NCBI RefSeq assembly: GCF_030272615.1
Contig: NC_081412.1
Location: forward strand, 104,644,796 to 104,708,795
Length of the DNA stretch: 64,000 bases
Reading direction: 5' to 3'
Origin: Cryptomeria japonica
Lineage: Eukaryota > Streptophyta > Pinopsida > Cupressales > Cupressaceae
In this document: positions 45,975 to 57,968 of the stretch, in pieces
How positions within the stretch are numbered: the stretch's first letter is position 1
Layout of the letters: each line of letters opens with the position of its first letter
Position numbers and translations under genes: made by a program
Notes under the pieces: generated by a model
Told to the model about the DNA's origin: nothing
Seen by the model: the letters and a program-made list of their open reading frames with translations, nothing else
Databases searched by the model: none

Positions 45975-46920
45975 AATCTCTTAAGTGTCAAAAAAATGTG
46001 CGAAAATGGTTACAATGTTGTCTTTCAGGATGATGTTTATGAGATCCAGAAGAGATTTGGAACTGTTATTTGTACAAGAAAAAGGACAAGTGGAAACATG
46101 TATCAATTGGAGGCTACTACATGGCATTGCTTGTTATCTCAGATCAATGAAAGTTGTCTATGGCACTGAAGGATGTGTCACATCAATTTTAACAATTTGG
46201 TGAAGATTAGTTTGATAGGAGTTGTGAGAGACTTACTGAGACTAACTAAACCAGATAATAGTGTTTGTGGAGAATATCAAGTGGGAAAAAAGACAAAGGA
46301 AACGTTCAGAGGAAAGGAACAATCTTCTACCAGATTGTTAGATTTGGTGTACACAGATTTATGTGGTATGACCAGAATAAGGAGTTTACAAGGTGAGAGG
46401 TATTTCATGCTCTTAATTGATGATCATTATAGAATGAATTGGGTTCCATTTTTAAGAGAAAAGCTTGAGGAACTAGAAAAGTTTAAGATATCCAAAGCTA
46501 GAGTTGAAAATGAAGTTGATAGAAGAATCAAATGCTTAAGATCTAACAAAGGAGGAGAGTTTGTTTTTGATGAATTTGACACTTTTAGTGAGAAATATGG
46601 GATTAGGTGACATCTGTCTATCCCTAGGACACCTCAGTAGAATGGTGTAGTGGAAAGAATGAATAAGACTATACAAGAGGCAACTAGAACTATGATCAAA
46701 GAAGAAAACCTACCAGAAGTTTACTAGAGAGAAGCAATACATACTGCAATATACACTCTCAATAGAGTTCTATTTCAGAAAAATATGGGAAGACATCATA
46801 TAAATTATGGCATGGAATAATTCTATCAGTGAAGTATTTCAAAGTATTTGGAAGTAAATTCTATATCTAGAGAAATGAAGGAAATATTAATGGAAAGTTT
46901 GATAGCAGAGAGCATGAAGG
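45975..46920 (+). pseudogene. Old copia integrase
   Basis: The reading HNLLSVKKMCENGYN continues from the protease side of the insertion. The zinc-binding part is degraded (WH, then CHINF, then CGEYQVGKK with one Cys changed). The core keeps DLVYTDLCG, but the second catalytic Asp is Asn in CLRSNKGGEF. The Glu motif reads NGVVERMNK. Stops occur at TGA 46168-46170 and TGA near 46609, and TAG codons replace Gln and Trp after it. Confidence 0.88.
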
Positions 46921-47059
46921 AATATTCTTAACATGTTCTACAAAGAGAAAGGCTTACTGATGTAACAATAAGAGATTGAATAAAATTGTTGAAAGTGCAA
47001 ATGTGAAGGTTGACAAAAACATTTCCAAAGAATTTGGTATACAAGAAGGATATGAATCT

Positions 47060-47135
47060 GATGAGTCCACAAGAAGAGAAGAATAAGAGAAGAGAAGAAA
47101 AGAAGAGAAGAGAAGAAAAAAAGATAAGAAGAAAG
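47060..47135. repeat. Purine-rich AGAAG simple repeat
   Basis: About fifteen imperfect GAAGA/AGAAA units lie between the integrase and RT of the old copia element. This is a local expansion of an acidic/basic linker. Confidence 0.85.
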
Positions 47136-47289
47136 AAACTCGGGTTGCTCCAACAACTCTATCTATAGTAAAATAACTCTAAAAACCAAACTATAGGAGA
47201 TAAGAATAGAGGTGTTATTACAAGAAGTAAAGTTATTGAAGAACAAGTTATTCTATATTTACTTTTAGAAATTTAACTTAATACAGTCA

Positions 47290-47980
47290 AAGAATCTTAT
47301 AGAGATCAAAATTTTATGAAGGCTATGAAGGAAGAGTTAGATCAGATTGAGAAGAATCAGACTGGGAACTAGTCCCTAGACCGATAGATAAGAATGTCAT
47401 TAGAAAAAAGTGGGTCTTCCAGAATAAGCTGGATGAAGATGGACATGTTGTAAGAAAAAAGGAAATATTTGTATGCAAATATTACACTCAAGTTGAAGGC
47501 ATTGATTTTGAAGAGACTTATGCTTCTATTGCTAGAATGCAAGCTATTAGGATATTTTTTATCTTATGCAACATGTAAAGATTTCAAAGTTTATCAAATG
47601 TATGTGAAGTTGGCATTTTTGAATGGGATACTAAAAGAAGAAGTCTAAATTGAACAAACAAAATGATTTAAGTTGTCAAATGATCTAGATATTGTCTACA
47701 TACTGAAGAAGGAATTGAATGGGTTGAAGCAAGCTCCTAAAGATTGGTATGGAAGGCTAGACAAGTATTTGTTGAATCAAGGTTTTCAAAAAGGATCTGT
47801 CGACGATAATATTTTCTTTAAGGTTGAATCAAATAAGATCCTAATTAATGTTATATATGTAGATGACAAAATATTTGGAGGAGATGATGGCATGTGCAAC
47901 AAGTTTGTTGGTGAAGTACAAAAGGAATTTGATTTATGTCCATGATTGGTGAGTTGAACTTCTTTCTTGGATTATAAGTA
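47290..47980 (+). pseudogene. Old copia reverse transcriptase
   Basis: Pieces read FMKAMKEELDQIEKN, KKWVFQNKLDEDGHVV, FKVYQMY-type and LNGLKQAPKDWYGRLDKYL, then the catalytic IYVDDKIFGG near 47860, which is intact. Frameshifts near 47365 and 47560-47670 and several stops break it. RNase H is missing. Confidence 0.85.
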
Positions 47981-48093
47981 AATCAAAACAATAAAGGTAT
48001 TTTTTATTCCTCAGTTAAAGTATGTTAGAGAGTTATTGAAAAAGTTTGGATTGGATAATTCTAGATCGATATGTGAAGAACACAAGTTATCAC

Positions 48094-50926
48094 TGATAGG
48101 GGGGTGAATCAATGATATTCTAAATATTTAAACTAAAATGTGCAAATACAAATAGATTAACAATACACAGACACTAAAATCATCACATAACAGAAGAATT
48201 TATAAGTAAAACCCAATATTGGAAAAACCCTCGGTGAGAATAGTTGTTGGAGTCTACTGCTTCGATCCAGCCTCACAATAAAATCACTAATTACAAATTT
48301 TATGGGGACCAACCCAAAGGAGAACCAACCCTTGAAATTTATGGGAACCAACCCAAAGGAGCACCAACAACTGGCTTTATGGGCACCAACCCAAAGGATC
48401 ACCAAACCCTACTGTGAGCACCCACTCAGAGAAATACATTAGTAAATTTTCAAATTCAAATAAGCACCTTCTTACAAATAAATTTTTGTAACTCACAATT
48501 ATTCTTCTCTTGAAATTGACCTAATTCTTTTTTATTCACAAACTCTGACCTCTTCTTTTCTATTGTAGTTATCAATCTCTATCCTCTACTCTTTTATTCT
48601 CCTTGTCTCTATAAATAGATCTCCTTTTTTTTCTTTAACTACTCGTCCTTCTTTGCCTCTCACAATGTATATAACCCACTATGTTATCTACCATAGATCA
48701 TTGCTCTTTGATCTCAGATCTTTGCACTCCACCTTTGTTCTCTTCTCTATCTACTCTCTACTCTAGCTCTCATCTACTTCTTTTCTCCTTTACACATCAA
48801 AATATTCTACATACAATCTCTTTTGTAGTGCTATACTTGCATTGGCATTGTGTTATATGCACTTGCGTAAAATGCTTTTATGCACCCTCTTCGATTCTAT
48901 CTGTTATGCAACCTCTTCTTTTGTAGAATTTCTTCTCCTACACACCTCAGACTCATGCACACACTCATACACTCTTCACTTCTCACTTCTCTGTAAAGAA
49001 GATGTTCTGGATTTATATTTGTGTGCCTTTTCTTTTCTCTATTCTATGTCCTTTGTTTTTCTTATCTTCTTCATCTCTTGAATGTACCTCTCTTAACTTC
49101 TTGACTCTGCCTTCTTAATCCTTTATTTTATGCTATTTACTTATACTCTCAGCTTCCACTAATATCTTCTTCACCTTCTATTTACTTTACATGCTGTCTT
49201 TTTTGTGATGTTATTGATTGCTCCAATGTCATGTTATGCACACACACAATAATTGCTTCTTTGTGGTCTTTGCCTTTCACTTCTTTGTATCCTATGTTTT
49301 TGGCATATTGCTCAGTCTTTCTGCACATACCCCTACTATCATACATCCATCCAACTACCTCTCAGCATCCACTCACTTCACTTAGTGGTGAATCTATGTA
49401 CTCTTAGATTTCCCTCCAAAAGGAAAAAAATAAAAAATAAATCTTCTCAAGCTGCTAAATGATTTTCCCTTGTATGTTCATTTTGTCTGGCAACCGTCTA
49501 AATTAAATATCTTCTTACTTGTTTTAGAAAACTCTTCAATCTGGTTTGATTTTGCACTCATCCCCCATTTTGAAAAATATATGTTCTACTACAAATCTGT
49601 TCATCATTTATTTCTTTCCTTGTTTTCTGCATATATTGGATTATATCCTTTGATACATATGCACTTTTTGTTTATAAACCAATCAAATATTTTGTCCACA
49701 AGGAATTCACATGTCACTCAAGCCACTTGGTGAATGGTGGGACTCATCTACATATTCATTTGTTCACAAAAGGTCCACGTGTGGAAGAAATCCACATTGG
49801 GTTCATCAGCGGCGCTAATGTGTTCTACAGATCAACTAACATGTGTGTTATACGCATCACGAAATAGAAAAACCTTCCTTCCTGCAGGCTGGTGGGATAA
49901 CACACCTTCTACTCCTTTCATTATCCCATGCCATTTTCTCTTAGGCCTTCTTAGTCATGTAGGCTGGCAAGTTGCATCAATTTTTTCATTTTATGTTGCC
50001 TCGTGGAACATTTCTCTCCAAGTTTGCACGGTGCGGGATAGCAGGGTGTGTCAAAAAAAAAATTTGTTACCCCAGAGGCTTATCTTACTCTCGACTAATA
50101 TGCCATAGGATAATGAGGAACCAAATTGCTTCATGGTTATTTTAACCCCACAAGGTCATCATATTATCAACTAACTTGTTGTAGGATAGTGGGGAACCTC
50201 ATTTGCTTTGGTTAAATGTTATCTCATAGGGTAATATGTCTTCCATTCTCCATGTTGAGGGATGGCGGGGGTGCATAACCTATTGTGTGATTGACTTCCT
50301 TTGTCACGGTTCAACGCTACCCCACATGGAATTTATTGTAGGTCTTTCTTGTTGCTGGATGGCAGGGAAACTAACCTGTCGTGTTATTGACATTCCCTAT
50401 CATAGTTTACAATTTTGTAGATAGCGATAACCTGCATGTTATGCACTCCTCTTGTTAACTATTGTAGTAGCCTTTGGTCAATGCAGAGAGTTGATCATGA
50501 GATAGAAATAGCGATAATACAGTGTATTATGTGCATATCGATGCAGTAGAGTGCGACTAACATGACATGTTAGTCAAACTATAACCATGTTTTTTCTGAT
50601 TCAGATCAGCGTGCCCAATGCATTCACCACACTATGACTTGTATCATCCTTTCTCAGTTGCACATCCTAATAACACACTTCAATATTTCCTTTTGTCTAT
50701 AATTATGTGCAGCTAACATGATGTGTTATACATTTCTACAACTACACTTGCTCTCTATGTTGCTCTCTATGGAACTTATCATCTTTGCATCTTTTTCCTT
50801 TGGATTTTGACATCAATAGAAATCTAATGCCAACAATATCCCCCATTGAAATTGATGTGTTTCTCTTTGTATCACTTACTATCTCTACATCTTCATCCTT
50901 TGAATTTTGACATTCTAATGCCAATA
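48094..50926 (-). repeat. Minus-strand LTR-like region of an older element
   Basis: The plus strand begins TGATAGGGGGGTGAATC, the complement of the shared LTR-end motif. Ends CCAACA (50835) and CCAATA (50926) are both followed by complements of purine tracts, in a ~75-bp tandem duplication (50768-50846 and 50878-50948). At about 2.8 kb it is long for one LTR and may contain unrecognised inserts. No second copy is in the window. Confidence 0.45.
48297..48407. repeat. Three tandem copies of a ~38-bp unit
   Basis: The word TATGGGCACCAACCCAAAGG with small changes begins at about 48298, 48339 and 48376, close to the LTR-like end. Confidence 0.8.
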
Positions 50927-51206
50927 ATCTCCCCATTTGGCATTGATGTCAACCATATATTACCTCTCTCCCTTTGACAACAATGGAAAAGGGCATGTCA
51001 GACAACACACTCAGACTCAAGTTCTTCTCCCCCTTTGAATCTATAGTATGTAACTAAAACAGTGAGATTTTTCTTTCTAGAGAGCCAGAATGAAGTCAAA
51101 TGATGTATGCAGTAAATTAATAGACTCCCCGTGTGTCATGCACATCCTACAACCCATCTCCAATGGTTGAACATAGGAACATCATCTTCCCTTTGTAACA
51201 AGGAAT
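50927..51206 (-). other. 3' non-coding remnant of the older minus-strand element
   Basis: It holds complements of purine tracts (CTCCCC near 50928, CTCCCCCTTTG near 51028) and words such as TTGGCATTGATG that also occur beside other copia-type LTRs. There is no ORF. Confidence 0.5.
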
Positions 51207-51211
51207 GTATC

Positions 51212-53333
51212 TAATGTAGAGGTCAGCAGAGGAAGCACAATTAAGCCCTAACTCCAACCTTCTACAGATGATCAAACCATTTCTTCACTCTAACCCAGTG
51301 AAATGTCACCTTACTTAGCATGCTAAGGCTAATGGCTAACAAGTCAAATTAGCAAAACATGGAAATACTCGAACCCTTCGGTTTAGAGAGTTGATAGGGT
51401 TCCCTATCTTGTTTCAGACTTGTTTTGATCAACCAAGTTGATCCCCAATGGGTCCTAGACACACAACACCCAAGTGTTACAATACTGTCATGTCGGTCTG
51501 AATTCAGCTTGTGGCCCTTTAGACACTATTTTCTGCAAAATAATCTTAGCTCTTCCAAAGGATGTAGAAAAAAAACTTCAGATATGAGTACCCTTTATTG
51601 ATTACTTTTAGATTCCAAAATGATAGGTCCCTATGCCTTTTGTACATCCTTGAACTCCTCTCGGCTAGGCAAGCCTAATAGTGTTAACTAGGTCTGGTTT
51701 TGAAGCAACAAGTTGCAAAAGAATTCACAAGGCTAAATACACCTTAATTTCAGGTCTAAGGATGCTCCTGCACACACAATCCAACCTTGGATTGGTTCAA
51801 TCCACTCCTAGAGTCCTTCTGCACTGCTACTTCCTAAATTCTAAGACCAAGCACATGGGCATGCTTAGCCAAGGGTATGGTGTGGAACCTAAGTGTTGAC
51901 ACTTCCCAAGATGCAACTACTAGTGTCCTAACATACATTGCTCTAACTTGAACTCCCCTAATGGCCATTGTGGTCTAGTGCAGGAATATCAAGTTAGAGC
52001 CATTGTTAGATGAAACCTTAATTTCACTTTACCTTGGTTGTCAGAGTAGAACAGAAGAATTTCTGACTTAGATGTGTCCACCCAAATCCTAAGTCAATTT
52101 GAGAATAGTTTGAACTACACAATTTAAGCCTTCATGCTCGTGCCAAGTCCTACCAATGCAAATTATTGATTTTCAACACCCAAAAGATGTTCTATGAAAC
52201 CTGCAACTATATTTTTGATCGCACCAAAAGATCACATTACATTTGTTGAATCAATCTCCCCTATTGGAAATGATTTACACTTGTTCAAATAAGTCTCCAC
52301 CAATGTCCTAAACTGAAATTCAAACCAGTCTATGCATTGGAAGGAGTTGGGAGACCGAATTCCTTTTCAGTTACATTTTGTGGCAGTTGTCAACTTTCAT
52401 CGGCTCATCAATATAGGTCAAAAACATGACCTCTGATGCCCGATGAAATGTTTTACAATCATGCAATTCTATCGGGTCATCGGGTAAACTCAAAAAACAA
52501 TACTCTCAATGTCCAATCACAACTCTACAAGTGGTGCACTCCTATTAGGTCTTCGGAGTAGCTTAGAAACTCTCCGCCTGATGTCCGATGAAATGTCCTC
52601 AAGGTGGCTCCTATCAGGTCTTTGGATTAGCTCAAAAAGTCTCCACCCGATGCCTGATGAAATATCCTCAAGGTGGTGTGCTTTTCCATCAGCTTTTTGG
52701 GATAACTTCAAGTGTGCTTTTTCAATGCCCAATAACACGTGAACACAAGTCCACTTTTCCATCAGGTCATCAAGATGACTTCCAGATAGTTCCTTCGATA
52801 GCCAATGCCAAAATGCCAAGTGTGCTGACTTATCGGGTCATCAGGGTAAGTCAGGATCCCTGACTTCCGATCCTTGATGCTGACTCCTTTTGTATGCTAC
52901 TCTATTGGGTTATTGGGTGGTGCTCAAAAAAGCTACACTGATACCCGATGAAAAATTCTTTGGAATGTTGCCGCTCCATCGGGTTATCAGGGGGTGCTCA
53001 AAACAGTTACACCGATACCCGATGACAATTCTTCAAGAAGGCGAGTCTATTGGGATAAGTTATGCTGATAGTGCAACTTTTACACCTTTTGTAACATTTG
53101 GTCTATCGACCATTTATGCATTTTTCTGCACTCCAAAGGTTTCCAAATGAACCCTAAGCACACAAGATGCAAAAAAATGACTCTTCTTAGTCTACCATAG
53201 ATCCATTGACCAAGTTTGACCAAGTGGTTTATAGGTGTACGAACTTGACCAATAATCTTACAAAAATGGATCTTTATTACAACAAACATGAAAAATGGAA
53301 AAGGGGTTTTATTGTTGAGGTGATCCTACACCA
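51212..53333 (-). repeat. Chromovirus 3' LTR
   Basis: It aligns with 57969-60091 throughout. Its terminal TG is TA here. From about 52400 to 53060 it carries a degenerate array of CCCGATG and ATCGGGT words. Confidence 0.92.
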
Positions 53334-53590
53334 TACTCCCCTTGTTGTTTTGAACTTAATTTCCTACTTGAGAGTACCTCTTGCAATGTTGTGCCATGCT
53401 TGATGATTGTCTTCTCATCCATCGAAGTGGCATCCAAGTCTGGTAAACCTCTCCACTTGACCAGATATTCCTTGTAGATGTTCTTCTTGGTCTTTTTTAC
53501 CACTTTAATGTCCAACACTTTCTCCGACTGGAGTGGTTGGCTAGGTGGAAGGTCCTTTATCCATTCAACTTGTTCATCATTAGCTTCCTA
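53309..53590 (-). pseudogene. Chromodomain at the C-terminus of chromovirus integrase
   Basis: The frame reads EWIKDLPPSQPLQSEKVLDI, then KKNIYKEYLVKWRGLP and DATSMDE. The YLVKWRG core is the hallmark of chromodomains, which direct integration towards marked heterochromatin. It overlaps the end of the 3' LTR slightly. The usual W of the TWE motif is replaced. Confidence 0.85.
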
Positions 53591-54602
53591 CAAATAATTG
53601 TTATCACCTGCAATACTCCTAAATGGAGTGAGATCACAAACATTAAAAATAGGAGAAATAGAAAGATTAGGTGGTAGAGAGATTTCATATGCATTATCTC
53701 CAAACTTATGGATACTTTGACAAGGAACAATCTTCCTCATCAGCAACTTGGTGTACTTGCATTTAGGCAACCTTCCTTTGTTCAAATAAGCCCACACTTG
53801 ATCTCCTATTTTGAAACTGACATATCTTTTTCTATGATCTACATGTACCTTATACTTATCTACAGTAGATTTCAATGTCTCCTTCACCTATTCATGAACT
53901 TGTTTGATAAGCTCTACCAAATCTTCACCTTGGGTACTTTCTTTGAAATAATTTGGTATCTCTCTTAACTGCATCACCCCTCTAGGATGAATACCATAGT
54001 TGATCTGAAAAGTTTTATTTTCTAGTGCTCCTATTAATAGTATCATTAAATTCAAATTCTTCCTGTGGAAGAATTGAATCCCAAGCTTGTGCATACTGCT
54101 TGGTTAGACATCTAAGTAGGTTTCTAGGAGACCTATTTACGAGTTCAGTCTACCCATCTGTTTGAGGATAGTAAGCAGAACTAAAAGACAAGTTTATGCC
54201 TAACTTCTTCCAAAGAGTTCGCCAAAAATGGCCTTGAAACTTTACATCTCTGTCTGATATGATTGAGGAAGACAATCCATGGATTCTAACTACTTCCTTA
54301 AAGAATAAATTCGCAATGTGAGATGCATCATTTGTGGACTTGCAGGGTACAAAATGTGCCATGTTACTGAATCTATCTACAATGACAAAAATGTTTCCGA
54401 ACCCTTATCTTGTCCTAGGCAAACCCATAACAAAGTCCATACTCACACTATCCCACGGTTTTGTAGGTATTGGCAATGGTTGGTAAAGGCCTTTATTTGT
54501 GCTAACTCCCTTAGCTCTTTGACAGATTGTGCAAGAATCTACAAACTTCCTAATGTCTGTCTTCATTTCAGGCCAAAAGTAGTGCCTCCTAACCAACTCT
54601 AA
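53588..54602 (-). pseudogene. Chromovirus integrase
   Basis: The zinc-binding half (YFWPEMKTDIRKFVDSCTIC then QRAKG) is followed by SMDFVMGLPRTR with the first catalytic Asp. Next come HGLSSSIISDRDVKFQGHFW with the second, and SSAYYPQTDG leading to the Glu region. The C-terminal part reads FKIGDQVWAYL. Stops and a frameshift separate these blocks. Confidence 0.88.
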
Positions 54603-54946
54603 TGTTTATCAATACCAAAATGACCTCCCATAAGACCAGAATGTTTCTCCTTAATAATATTTTCTCTCATTGAACACTTTGGAATACACAACTATCCCCC
54701 TTTGAACAATAAGCCATTTTGAATCACAAAATTAGAATACAAAGTGTGATATGCATCATAAAGAGTAATGCAAACCTCATATATCTCAACAAAAATTGTA
54801 TCACCTTTGTATAGGTCTTTCAGGGCATCAATCCCAATACTCTAGATCCAAACCTCCTACACTAAATGAACTCTCCTACTGAGAGCATATGCCACTTTGT
54901 TTTGTGTTCCTTTCTTGTGATTTATAGTGAAGGTATAGGCCTTCAG

Positions 54947-55264
54947 CTACTCAGCCCACTTCATATGCCTACAACTTAGTTTCTCTTGTCCATTCAAGAA
55001 GCTTAATACATGGTTGTCAGTGAAAACAATAAATTCTTTGGGCAAAAGATAATGCCTCCACTTTCTAAGTGCTTGCACCATTGCATACAGTTCCAAGTCA
55101 TATGTACTATACCTTTGTTTAGCTTCATTCAATTTTTCAGAAAAGAATGCAATTGGCCTACCTTCTTGGCTAAGGACTTCTCCAATGGCCAAACTACTTG
55201 CATTTATTTCTATTGTGAACAGTTTATTGAAATTAGGAAGGGTAAGAATAGGAAATTGTGCCAC
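54947..55264 (-). pseudogene. Chromovirus RNase H
   Basis: The motif that normally holds the first catalytic Asp reads FTIEINASSLAIG, so Asp is Asn. Downstream blocks (GRPIAFFSEKLNEAKQRYST, YDLELYAMVQALRKWRHYL, FTDNHVL) are normal. Activity would be lost. Confidence 0.88.
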
Positions 55265-55327
55265 TCTACCTTTCAGGTATTCAAATGCTTCCTCTGCTTT
55301 GTTTGTCCATTCAAACTTTACCCTTCT

Positions 55328-55950
55328 TCATCCCTTGATGGTGTCAAGGAGTGGTGCACAGATGTGACTAAAATTCTTAATGAATTTCCTATAGAATGTT
55401 GCCAACCCATGAAAGCTTCTCACCTCTCCCGGTGTCCTTGGTGTTGGCCAAGTCAAGATGGAATCTACCTTATCTAGATCCATCTTCAAAGTACCTTTGG
55501 ATATCACAATTCCCAAATATATTAGTTCTTCCTGCATGAAAAAACATTTTTCCAAATTTATCAACAATTTTTGTTCATGAAGTCTTTTTAAGACTTGACT
55601 GAGATGTTCCAAGTGCTCTGCATTGGTCTCACTAAAAACAAGTATATCATTAAGATATACAACCACAAACTTTCCATTGAAGTCCTGAAGAACTTAATTC
55701 ATCAATCTCATGAATGTGCTCGGTGCATTACTAAGGCCAAATGGCATGACAAGCCAGTCATATAATCTTTCTGAGGTTTTAAATGCAATTTTCCACTCAT
55801 CTCCTGGCCTTATCTGGATCTGGTGATAGCCTGATTTAAGGTTTGTCTTTGAAAAGTAACATGCACCTCCTAACTGATCCATTAATTCTTCAATCCTTGG
55901 AATTGGGAATCTGTATCTGATTGTGTTTTTTTTCACTTCCCTAGAATTGA
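55328..55950 (-). pseudogene. Chromovirus reverse transcriptase
   Basis: The blocks are in order: [51 protein letters not shown], and after a stop VVYLNDILVFS, then GIVISKGTLKMD and FHGLATFYRKFIKNFS. The catalytic box has Asn for the first Asp of the usual YxDD, and [10 protein letters not shown] has Asn where DLKSGYHQI is usual. Both fit G-to-A change. Confidence 0.92.
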
Positions 55951-56305
55951 GACATAGCCTTCATTCGCCATCCTTTTTAGGGGCTAATACACTAGGGACT
56001 ACACATGGGCTCTTACTCTTTTGAATCAACCCTTTATCTAGTAGATCATGGACTTGTCTTGAGACTTCTACAGTCTAATCAGGGGTAAGCTTATAAGCTC
56101 CTTTTTTAGGTAGTGAAGCACCAGATATGAATTCAACGTGATGACATACATCTCTTAAAGGTGGTAGGGCATCTGGCATGTCTCTTGCAACTACACCTGT
56201 GTTAATGTCGAGAAGTTCTTGCACTTCTTTGGGTACCTCCTTAGGGATTTCCTTCTCCTTGGGCTTCAAGATTAAGGCATAGGCTCCTTTTGCTTCTTTT
56301 ATGGT

Positions 56306-56839
56306 TTATACCATCTCCCTTTCTCCTACCAATAATACCATTGGTTCCTTTTTCTTTTCATTCCTCAAGTCAGGCAGTGGTTTCATGGTGTATACATTTT
56401 CATCCTTTTTAATGGTATAAGTGTTTTTCATTCCATCATGTTGAGCCTTGAGGTCATACTGGCATGGGTGACCTAACAGCAAATGACACACATCCATGTC
56501 TACAACATCACATAGTACTCTATCCTTATATTCTCTTATAGAGAAATCGACCCAAGCATGTTCATTTATGAGGATTTGTTGGCATTTTTTAATCCAAGAT
56601 ACATGGGATGGGTTGGGATGGGGAAACCTTACAAGTTTGAGTTTGTCTACCATTTCTTTAGACACTAAATTTTTAGTTGAACTTGAATCAACAAGTTTAT
56701 AGACCTTACCGTGGCTCTTGCAATGGGTCCTGAACAACGTCTTCCTTTGTGGTGGTTCTTGTGGTGCTAGTGTCTTCAACAATGTCCTCTTCATCATTAG
56801 GATCCAAATCCTTTGAGGGTGAGTGAGAACTTTGTGCAT
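56306..56839 (-). pseudogene. Chromovirus protease region
   Basis: The reading VYKLVDSSSTKNLVSKEM shows a retropepsin-like site in which DSGS is DSSS. The flap and second half follow (VDFSIREYKDRVLCDVVD, HLLLGHPCQYDL). The frame overlaps a 177-codon open stretch on the minus strand. Confidence 0.8.
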
Positions 56840-57921
56840 CCTCCTGGATCAGGTTTGTTCTCCTATCCCCTTTTGTGCTTTATCTCGTCTTCTCCAGACA
56901 TCTATTGGCATGGTGGCCTATTTGGTTGCAATTGAAGCACCTCATAGGGCCTCCATTTATCCCACCAAATCTACCTCTACTATTGGACCTCCTACCTTTG
57001 TATCCACCTCTAGAACTTCTCTCTCCTTGTGAGTTCTCTTGGTTTGACTCTCCTTGGGGTCTGAAGTTCTATCCCTTTCCACTAGACATTCCTTTACCTT
57101 TGTTATTGAAGTCCTTTTTGCCTTTTATTGTGTTGTTCTATTCTTGCCTCCTCTTGAGATTTTCTTCGACCTTGAGTGCCAATTGATATCACTTTTGCAT
57201 CGTCTTTGGGTTTAAAAGGTTCAGTTCATCCCAAATGGTTATTCTCAGGCCATTCACCTATCTACCTACCTTCTCAGTTTCACCTTCCACTGTCTTAGAT
57301 TTCAGACAACCTTTGGAATTCCTTAGTATAGCTACTGACATCCATCTCCTTCTGTCTCAAGTTCTATCTCTTTTTATGAAGTTGTACTTCATAATCTTCA
57401 GGTACATAAGCTTCTTTGATCTTGGCAACCATCATCTTCCATGAAGTGATCATGTTCTTTCCTACCATCACCCTTTCTCCTTGAGTAAAGTTCCACCAAG
57501 TCAATGTTGCACCTTTCAATTTTGTCTTTGCTATCTTGACCCTCTGGTTCTCAGGGATCTCATCACATTCAAAGAAACTTTGCAATGCATCCACCCATTC
57601 CATGAATAGGTTTGGGTCCATCTTTCCACTAAACATGGGCAAGTCCGGCTTACTGTTTGAAGTCCTTCTAGCCACAGACCTGAGGGCATTCACAAGGTAT
57701 CTTTGGTCTACAAGAATTTCCTCTTCCTCTTCTTCCTACTCTGGGGTCTCCTCTTACTCTCCCCTTTCTTCCACTAGACCTTCTTTCCTCCTTGCAATAT
57801 TTCCTTTAAAAATTTGCATTTCAGTGCTCAATCCTTGCAATATCTTTGCAAGTTCAGCATTGGTCACCTTCGAAGGGATCCTAAGGATCTCTTCCTCTCC
57901 TTCTTGGTTTTGGTCAGACAT
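56840..57921 (-). pseudogene. Chromovirus gag with zinc knuckle
   Basis: The start ATG is at 57921 (MSDQNQEGEEEILRI), about 35 bp after the primer site. The capsid region reads PMFSGKMDPNLFMEWVDALQ and WWNFTQGERVM. After stops, a CCHC knuckle CFNCNQIGHHANRC lies near 56893-56944. TAG codons break the acidic linker and the C-terminal part. Confidence 0.88.
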
Positions 57922-57953
57922 GTTCAACTACTTCTTCCCTTAGGCTTCGCCTC

Positions 57954-57966
57954 AACTCTGATATCA
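57954..57966 (-). promoter_or_regulatory. Chromovirus primer-binding site
   Basis: The minus strand reads TGATATCAGAGTT, a one-base variant of the iMet core, two bases from the LTR. Confidence 0.75.
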
Positions 57967-57968
57967 CT

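Larger units (their letters stand above)
36937..48080 (+). mobile_element. Old, heavily mutated Ty1/copia element split by the minus-strand element
   Basis: A degenerate primer site TGGGATTAGAGC (36939-36950) is followed by gag and protease (to 38190), then integrase and RT (45975-47980) after the insertion at 38197-45969. The protein reading across the insertion is continuous: NIDNVYY on the left and HNLLSVKKMCENG on the right. RNase H and the 3' LTR are missing because the element is truncated near 48080 by the sequence beginning at 48094. Confidence 0.88.

Noticed and set aside
48297-48407. CRISPR-like repeats
   Set aside because: There are only three degenerate adjacent units with no unique spacers, in plant DNA within an LTR-like region.
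48681-49733. Several short ORFs in the T-rich stretch
   Set aside because: They show no domain, no codon pattern and no conservation cue, and they lie in an LTR-like region.
56306-57693. Endogenous pararetrovirus
   Set aside because: LTR pairs, an integrase and a chromodomain are present and there is no movement or coat protein, so it is a Ty3/gypsy chromovirus.
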